Shown here: positions 60,234-64,000 of the stretch, one piece after another
Numbering within the stretch: position 1 is the first letter of the stretch
How the letters are laid out: each line of letters opens with the position of its first letter
Virus record (IMG/VR): IMGVR_UViG_3300004097_000003
Location: 18,974 to 82,973 of that record
Strand: one strand, 5' to 3'
Origin: a virus
DNA: 64,000 nucleotides
Made by a program: the position numbers and the translations under genes
The notes under the pieces: model-generated
Seen by the model: only the letters and a program-made list of their open reading frames with translations
The model's database searches: none
Told to the model about the DNA's origin: nothing

Positions 60234-60773
60234 TTATTCGTTGCAGTCGGTGCAATCACTATTTACACTTTTAAGTGTATTAGACCTATTATGTGTAGAG
60301 GTACTTAGTCTACCGGACGTAATACCTTGAAAACTAGATCCGTTCAAAGTGACAGGCTTACTTATGAAGAAAGGCTGCAAAGCATTATATAGCAGACTAG
60401 GCACTCCTTGATTAAGTTCCATGTACGAAGTAAGCGACTCATACTGGTCAAGCACCTTGCTGGTAATAGATCTTTGCAGTAAAGCGTAACGCCATTCGTG
60501 CAGGTCCTCAGTATTATAATCCAAGGCACGGCCTTTAACATAGTTCTCTAAGCCCTCAGGGTCAGTACAATTAGTGAGTCCGTTAATTGAATTCTTAGTA
60601 ATCTCAAATTTATCATTAAGAATTATGCTGGACGCAAAAGACATAGAGGCTATAGGATAGGTTGTAATAATCTTATCACCTATGTCATGTACTATTACGG
60701 GCATTTTAAGTACAACGATTTCAGGATCGTGTGCTCTGACCCTAGGCCATTGTAGTAATAAATAGTGAAACAT
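60234..60773 (-). CDS. Unknown protein between topoisomerase subunits
   Basis: 179 residues (MFHYLLLQWPRVRAHDPEIV) behind AATAGGAACC, lying between the B- and A-subunit genes. Alpha/beta start (IVVLKMPVIVHDIGD), helical middle (LHEWRYALLQRSITSKVLDQ), Ser/Thr/Asn-rich end with CTDC. A topoisomerase-related role is suggested only by position. No family recognised. Confidence 0.5.
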   Translation of the reverse strand: MFHYLLLQWPRVRAHDPEIVVLKMPVIVHDIGDKIITTYPIASMSFASSIILNDKFEITKNSINGLTNCTDPEGLENYVKGRALDYNTEDLHEWRYALLQRSITSKVLDQYESLTSYMELNQGVPSLLYNALQPFFISKPVTLNGSSFQGITSGRLSTSTHNRSNTLKSVNSDCTDCNE

Positions 60774-60795
60774 GCGGGGTTCCTATTATTCGAGA

Positions 60796-62817
60796 TTAAT
60801 GTTTAAGGCCAATAAGCTTACGTCTAGCTTCGGGTGAATCACCAACAACAGCAGTAAACCATTTGTCCATTTCAGGACTACACGCTGGGTTGATTTTAAA
60901 TAAGCGGCGAGTTTCTGGGTTCATACCAAAGTATTCTAACTCGTCTTCCGACATTTCGCCGAGTCCTTTGATGCGCTTAACACCAGTCTTACTGGTCCCT
61001 TTAGGAAGTTGGTCAGTAACTTCTTCGAGAGTCATACCGCCGTAGAATTGTCCGTTATGATTAATACTGAACAAGGGGTTATCAACTACGTAGACTAAAC
61101 CTTCTTTATATACGTCAGGTACGAACTTATGTAAGAAGCCAAGCAATGAAGTACCGATATGGAATCCATCAGGGTCGGCATCAGGCATGATGATAATAGC
61201 ACCACGAACACGAAGTTTATCAATACTGAATTGAGGAACACCCGTGTTACGCTTATCTATCTTCAACTCAAGACCAAGAGCAATCAGCAAATCTTGTATT
61301 ACTTTATTGTTCACAACTTTATCAAGAGAAGCACTAACAGCATTCAAGGGCTTACCTCTAAGCTTCAACACTTCTTGGTACTCAGGGTCACGCGCGTTCT
61401 TAGCAGTACCACCAGCAGAGTCACCTTCTACAATGTAGAGTTCACGATGTTCTGGTTTTGCATCAGGTGCAATGGTTAATACTTCTGGAATGATTGCACC
61501 TTTCGATTTTTTCTTAGTATCGGAAAGAGATTTCATTACTGACTTCAACCCTTCAACTTGCTTCTGGAATTCAGTAGCACGTTTGATTAGGTTCTTAGCG
61601 ATGTTGGGATTCTTCTTGAAGTACTCAGTCAGGGGATCGACTAACATATCCTCAACGTCTTTATCAACTTTCGATTCCAACTTATCTTTTATCTGACCGC
61701 TGAATTGCGCGCCGTGCATTTTCCATTCGAAGAAACCTACAAGACCCATCATCAAGTCTTCACGCTTAAAGCCAAGGCCTTTCTTCTTACCTTTAGTTTT
61801 AGCTGCTGACTCATGAGGTTTGATTGCTCTGGCGAGTGCTGCTTTAAAGCCATTGACATGAGTACCGTGCTCAATACTCGGAGAACTGTTTACGAAAGAT
61901 TTAAACAGTTCTGCATCAGTATGATCAGACCATTGAACGGCAACAGTCATGTAGTCTGTCTGTAGCGTGAATGGTTTACGGCCAACAGAATTCAATTCGT
62001 TCTCGTCCATAAATATTTTAGGTATAGCATCAAGACCTTTCTTGTTGACCATTGTCTTAGACTTTAACTTACCTTTAACTACTTGCGATACTGTCAACGT
62101 TAATCCTGGATTAAGCAATGTCATATTGCGTAACCAAGGGCCTACGGATTTAGCATTCTGCTTAGCAGGAATTGGTTTGAATGTTTTCTTTTTGCGCTCT
62201 GAACGACTAGCGTTTTCGGCAATGATTGTAAAGTCAGGAGTAAAACGAACGATTGTACCGTAGCCGCTTTTCTTCTGCAATAGATCCATAACATCTTTTC
62301 CGGGCTTCTTGTTCTTTGGATTAGGAAAGTCCGTCTCACCTTTTGTGAATGATTGATAAGACCACTTACCTCCAAATGACGACCATACTTCAAGCTTAGC
62401 AGAGCAGGCGTTAACAGCAGCACTACCGACACCATGCGTACCAGCAGATGTTTTATAGGCATCTTGATTGTTCTTACCGCCAGCATGTATGCGAGTGAAT
62501 ACGGCGGTAAGAGAGTTTATCTTATCACCGCCTTTGAGTTTCTTCATACCGACTGGAATACCGCCCGCGAAATCGGCAACGATATAACTGTGTTTTGTTG
62601 GGTCAAGAACAATCTCACCTGCTTTACATCGACCCGCTATGTATTCATCGTAGAAGTTATCCACTTGCTCTTTGATCATTCTGAAAAGCATCGGATTACC
62701 TAAGGCACCCATGTACATACTAGGGTTCATTCTTATGCCATCAAGGCCTTCAAGGATTTCAATACTTTCCGAGCTATAATCCTTACCTTTCGTGGCTTTC
62801 TTTTTCTTAGCTACCAT
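60796..62817 (-). CDS. Type IIA topoisomerase subunit B (ParE/GyrB/T4 gp39-like)
   Basis: 673 residues. GHKL ATPase: E50 and N54 in IKEQVDNFYDEYIAG, D82 in ADFAGGIPVG (degenerate against the usual DNGRGIP), and the lid AGTHGVGSAAVNA (125-137). A transducer with GQIKDKL follows, then TOPRIM with E464 in YIVEGDSAGG, LRGKPLN (487-492) and the metal triad in MPDADPDG (D546, D548, D550). It pairs with the A subunit to pass one duplex through another using ATP, probably to resolve phage replication tangles. Starts behind AGGATGATATA. Confidence 0.92.
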   Translation of the reverse strand: MVAKKKKATKGKDYSSESIEILEGLDGIRMNPSMYMGALGNPMLFRMIKEQVDNFYDEYIAGRCKAGEIVLDPTKHSYIVADFAGGIPVGMKKLKGGDKINSLTAVFTRIHAGGKNNQDAYKTSAGTHGVGSAAVNACSAKLEVWSSFGGKWSYQSFTKGETDFPNPKNKKPGKDVMDLLQKKSGYGTIVRFTPDFTIIAENASRSERKKKTFKPIPAKQNAKSVGPWLRNMTLLNPGLTLTVSQVVKGKLKSKTMVNKKGLDAIPKIFMDENELNSVGRKPFTLQTDYMTVAVQWSDHTDAELFKSFVNSSPSIEHGTHVNGFKAALARAIKPHESAAKTKGKKKGLGFKREDLMMGLVGFFEWKMHGAQFSGQIKDKLESKVDKDVEDMLVDPLTEYFKKNPNIAKNLIKRATEFQKQVEGLKSVMKSLSDTKKKSKGAIIPEVLTIAPDAKPEHRELYIVEGDSAGGTAKNARDPEYQEVLKLRGKPLNAVSASLDKVVNNKVIQDLLIALGLELKIDKRNTGVPQFSIDKLRVRGAIIIMPDADPDGFHIGTSLLGFLHKFVPDVYKEGLVYVVDNPLFSINHNGQFYGGMTLEEVTDQLPKGTSKTGVKRIKGLGEMSEDELEYFGMNPETRRLFKINPACSPEMDKWFTAVVGDSPEARRKLIGLKH

Positions 62818-62821
62818 TATA

Positions 62822-63262
62822 TCATCCTAATAGGTTTTCTGGAATACCGTAATCATCAGCCGTATTGTTACTTGGCTCCATGACTCTTAATTGGTTTACG
62901 TACTGTCTAAAAGCCGAGATGGCTTCTTCGTTTTTGTCAAAGGGAAACTCTAAGCCACCAGGCTCTTTATCGTCATCTAATTCACCACTCAACCAACGTC
63001 TAATTATAACGCTGTGCTGGATGTGAGTATAGGACGCTTCAAGAAGTTCCATACTACAAATCGATCTATCTAACTGGTCAATGTTGACTGGGTGGAACAT
63101 ACAATTAGTGAAGTCCAGTTTAATAGTGTTTGTGTTAACGTCAAAGAATACTATTGAGTAGTATTCACCTATAGGTATAACGCGAAATACTGAGTCTTTT
63201 GTTTGTTCTATTTTATCCTTGATTGCTTCTACCAGATGATTAAATTTATTTAGATCGTTCAA
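62822..63262 (-). CDS. Unknown protein, TTG start
   Basis: 146 residues starting at TTG 63262, which overlaps the upstream gene by 17 bases; AGAGGTAC upstream is a plausible ribosome site. Alpha/beta (SVFRVIPIGEYYSIVFFDVN), acidic stretch (GELDDDKEPGG), helical end. No family recognised. Coupled to its neighbour and upstream of the topoisomerase B gene. Confidence 0.45.
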   Translation of the reverse strand: MNDLNKFNHLVEAIKDKIEQTKDSVFRVIPIGEYYSIVFFDVNTNTIKLDFTNCMFHPVNIDQLDRSICSMELLEASYTHIQHSVIIRRWLSGELDDDKEPGGLEFPFDKNEEAISAFRQYVNQLRVMEPSNNTADDYGIPENLLG

Positions 63263-63800
63263 TTATATGTACCTCTGTCTCGGCCGTCATCATCAATAAG
63301 CGCTCAATGCTATCTTGTGTGAGGTTGTTATTACGGGGTAGTACAGTAGTGCCATAAAAGGGAAGTTCCTTTAACGGTTGTGTTTTGATAGCATTAGCAT
63401 GATTGTACATGATCATTTCATATATCTGAGTAATGCCTTCATTCTTAAATAAGGGGAGCACCTCGCATTGCGCCAAAACTGTCTCCATAATTAGCTTAGC
63501 TTTACTTAAATCCTCCAAGTGCTTAACTAGAACTCCGTACTTAGCTTTAGCTTTCGTACTCTCAGCTTCGGCTTGATACAGGTCTTGGTGCTTAATATTA
63601 TTATTTGCAACGGAGGAGTCGGCCACAATATTCTTATGATAAGCAATTGCTGCTTGACCCATGGATATATCTCCAGCGACATCGCCCATAGAGGATTCTA
63701 TATTTAATAATTCACGTACGGTGAAGTGATACACACTAGAGTCTAAGATGAAACTCTTAGCGGCTAGTAGATAGGATACGTGAGGTAGTTGATCAGGCAT
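63246..63800 (-). CDS. Unknown helical protein
   Basis: 184 residues (MPDQLPHVSYLLAAKSFILD) behind AAAAGGAAACTCAC. Mainly helical, with a probable coiled coil (~75-115; LYQAEAESTKAKAKYGVLVK, then HLEDLSKAKLIMETVL). It follows a strong terminator on the same strand, so it may start a new unit or be reached by read-through; no clear promoter fits in the short gap. Function unknown. Confidence 0.5.
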   Translation of the reverse strand: MPDQLPHVSYLLAAKSFILDSSVYHFTVRELLNIESSMGDVAGDISMGQAAIAYHKNIVADSSVANNNIKHQDLYQAEAESTKAKAKYGVLVKHLEDLSKAKLIMETVLAQCEVLPLFKNEGITQIYEMIMYNHANAIKTQPLKELPFYGTTVLPRNNNLTQDSIERLLMMTAETEVHIIERSK

Positions 63801-63823
63801 GTGAGTTTCCTTTTGACAAAAGC

Positions 63824-63851
63824 AAAAAAGGCAGCTACAGGAGCCGCCTTT
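63824..63851 (-). terminator. Intrinsic terminator (minus strand)
   Basis: On the minus strand AAAGGCGGCT / AGCTGCCTTT (one G-U pair) with a CCTGT loop runs straight into TTTTTT, 25 bases downstream of the Lys/Ala-rich gene. A strong rho-independent terminator. Confidence 0.9.
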
Positions 63852-63875
63852 CTATTTTTACTGGACGAGATTCAA

Positions 63876-64000
63876 TTAATCATCGAAATCGAAATCTTCG
63901 TCATCAGACTTTTTTGCCGCTTTACCTTTCTTAGCTTTCACTTTTTTAGCTTTAGCTGGTTTTTCTTTTTTAGCTTTAGCTGGTTTTTCTTTTTTAGCTT
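63876..64000 (-). CDS. Lys/Ala/Pro-rich protein with acidic tail (5' end outside window)
   Basis: Only the last ~41 codons are inside the window, with no start codon, ending at a TAA (63876-63878). They read as repeats of AKKEKPAK followed by KVKAKKGKAAKK and an acidic tip SDDEDFDFDD. The basic repeats resemble histone H1-like or nucleoid-binding tails; the acidic tip resembles the C-terminal tips of single-stranded DNA-binding proteins such as T4 gp32 or SSB that recruit replication partners. An SSB-like identity would fit the strong terminator and replication context, but the folded domain is not visible. Confidence 0.6.
   Translation of the reverse strand, partial: AKKEKPAKAKKEKPAKAKKVKAKKGKAAKKSDDEDFDFDD
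63936..64000 (-). repeat. 24-base tandem repeat encoding AKKEKPAK
   Basis: At least two copies of a 24-base unit (minus strand GCTAAAAAAGAAAAACCAGC plus AAA-type ending) running to the window edge, inside the Lys/Ala-rich gene. Copy number cannot be judged because the array is cut by the end of the window. Confidence 0.7.

Noticed and set aside
37688-64000. tRNA genes, CRISPR arrays, integrase or attachment sites in the minus-strand half
   Set aside because: Inspected by eye; no cloverleaf-like arms, regularly spaced repeats or recombinase motifs were seen, although a tRNA scan was not possible.

Overview
The window reads as part of a large tailed bacteriophage genome, most likely a myovirus of a Gram-negative and probably marine gammaproteobacterium. 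The evidence is a T4 gp6-like baseplate protein, a portal protein, a large terminase, a phage type IIA topoisomerase and a spanin/lipoprotein lysis module. An SspB-like ClpXP adaptor points to a proteobacterial host. I recognised no tRNA, CRISPR array, insertion sequence or integrase. Coding density is very high. No gene-free stretch exceeds about 160 bases; the longest are 15497-15652 and 58474-58623.

The plus-strand half (1-37661) is virion and lysis. It opens with a 5'-truncated baseplate wedge gene, a giant tail protein with Ig-like repeats and a long run of tail-fibre or adhesin genes. These are built from a few reused modules: collagen-like Gly-X-Y stretches with shared N- and C-caps (five genes), Calx-beta domains, PKD-like domains, Cys-rich GCTD repeats, an approximately 65-residue 'HNLG' domain (five copies in four genes), and an approximately 170-residue module shared by three late genes, one of which carries a propeller-like repeat region. 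One collagen/Calx-beta protein ends in a Hint (hedgehog/intein) autoprocessing domain. A translationally coupled cassette of secreted and membrane proteins (23425-25964) interrupts the fibre genes. The half ends in a lysis module (35407-37661) with spanin-like proteins, a two-TM holin and a lipoprotein lytic transglycosylase.

The minus-strand half (64000-37688) is replication, packaging and accessory functions, converging on the lysis module. In transcription order it holds a Lys/Ala-rich protein with an acidic tail (5' end outside the window), topoisomerase B and A subunits, an HNH endonuclease, a possible sigma-like protein, a DnaB-type helicase, TerL split by a 460-residue LAGLIDADG intein at its Walker B motif, a zinc-ribbon protein, the portal, several unknown small proteins, a flap endonuclease, an SspB-like ClpXP adaptor, a macro-domain protein and more unknowns.

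Most genes overlap or abut, with ATGA or TAATG junctions, so they probably form long polycistronic units. Several intrinsic terminators break up the adhesin region. All domain calls come from reading motifs by eye; no database search was run.
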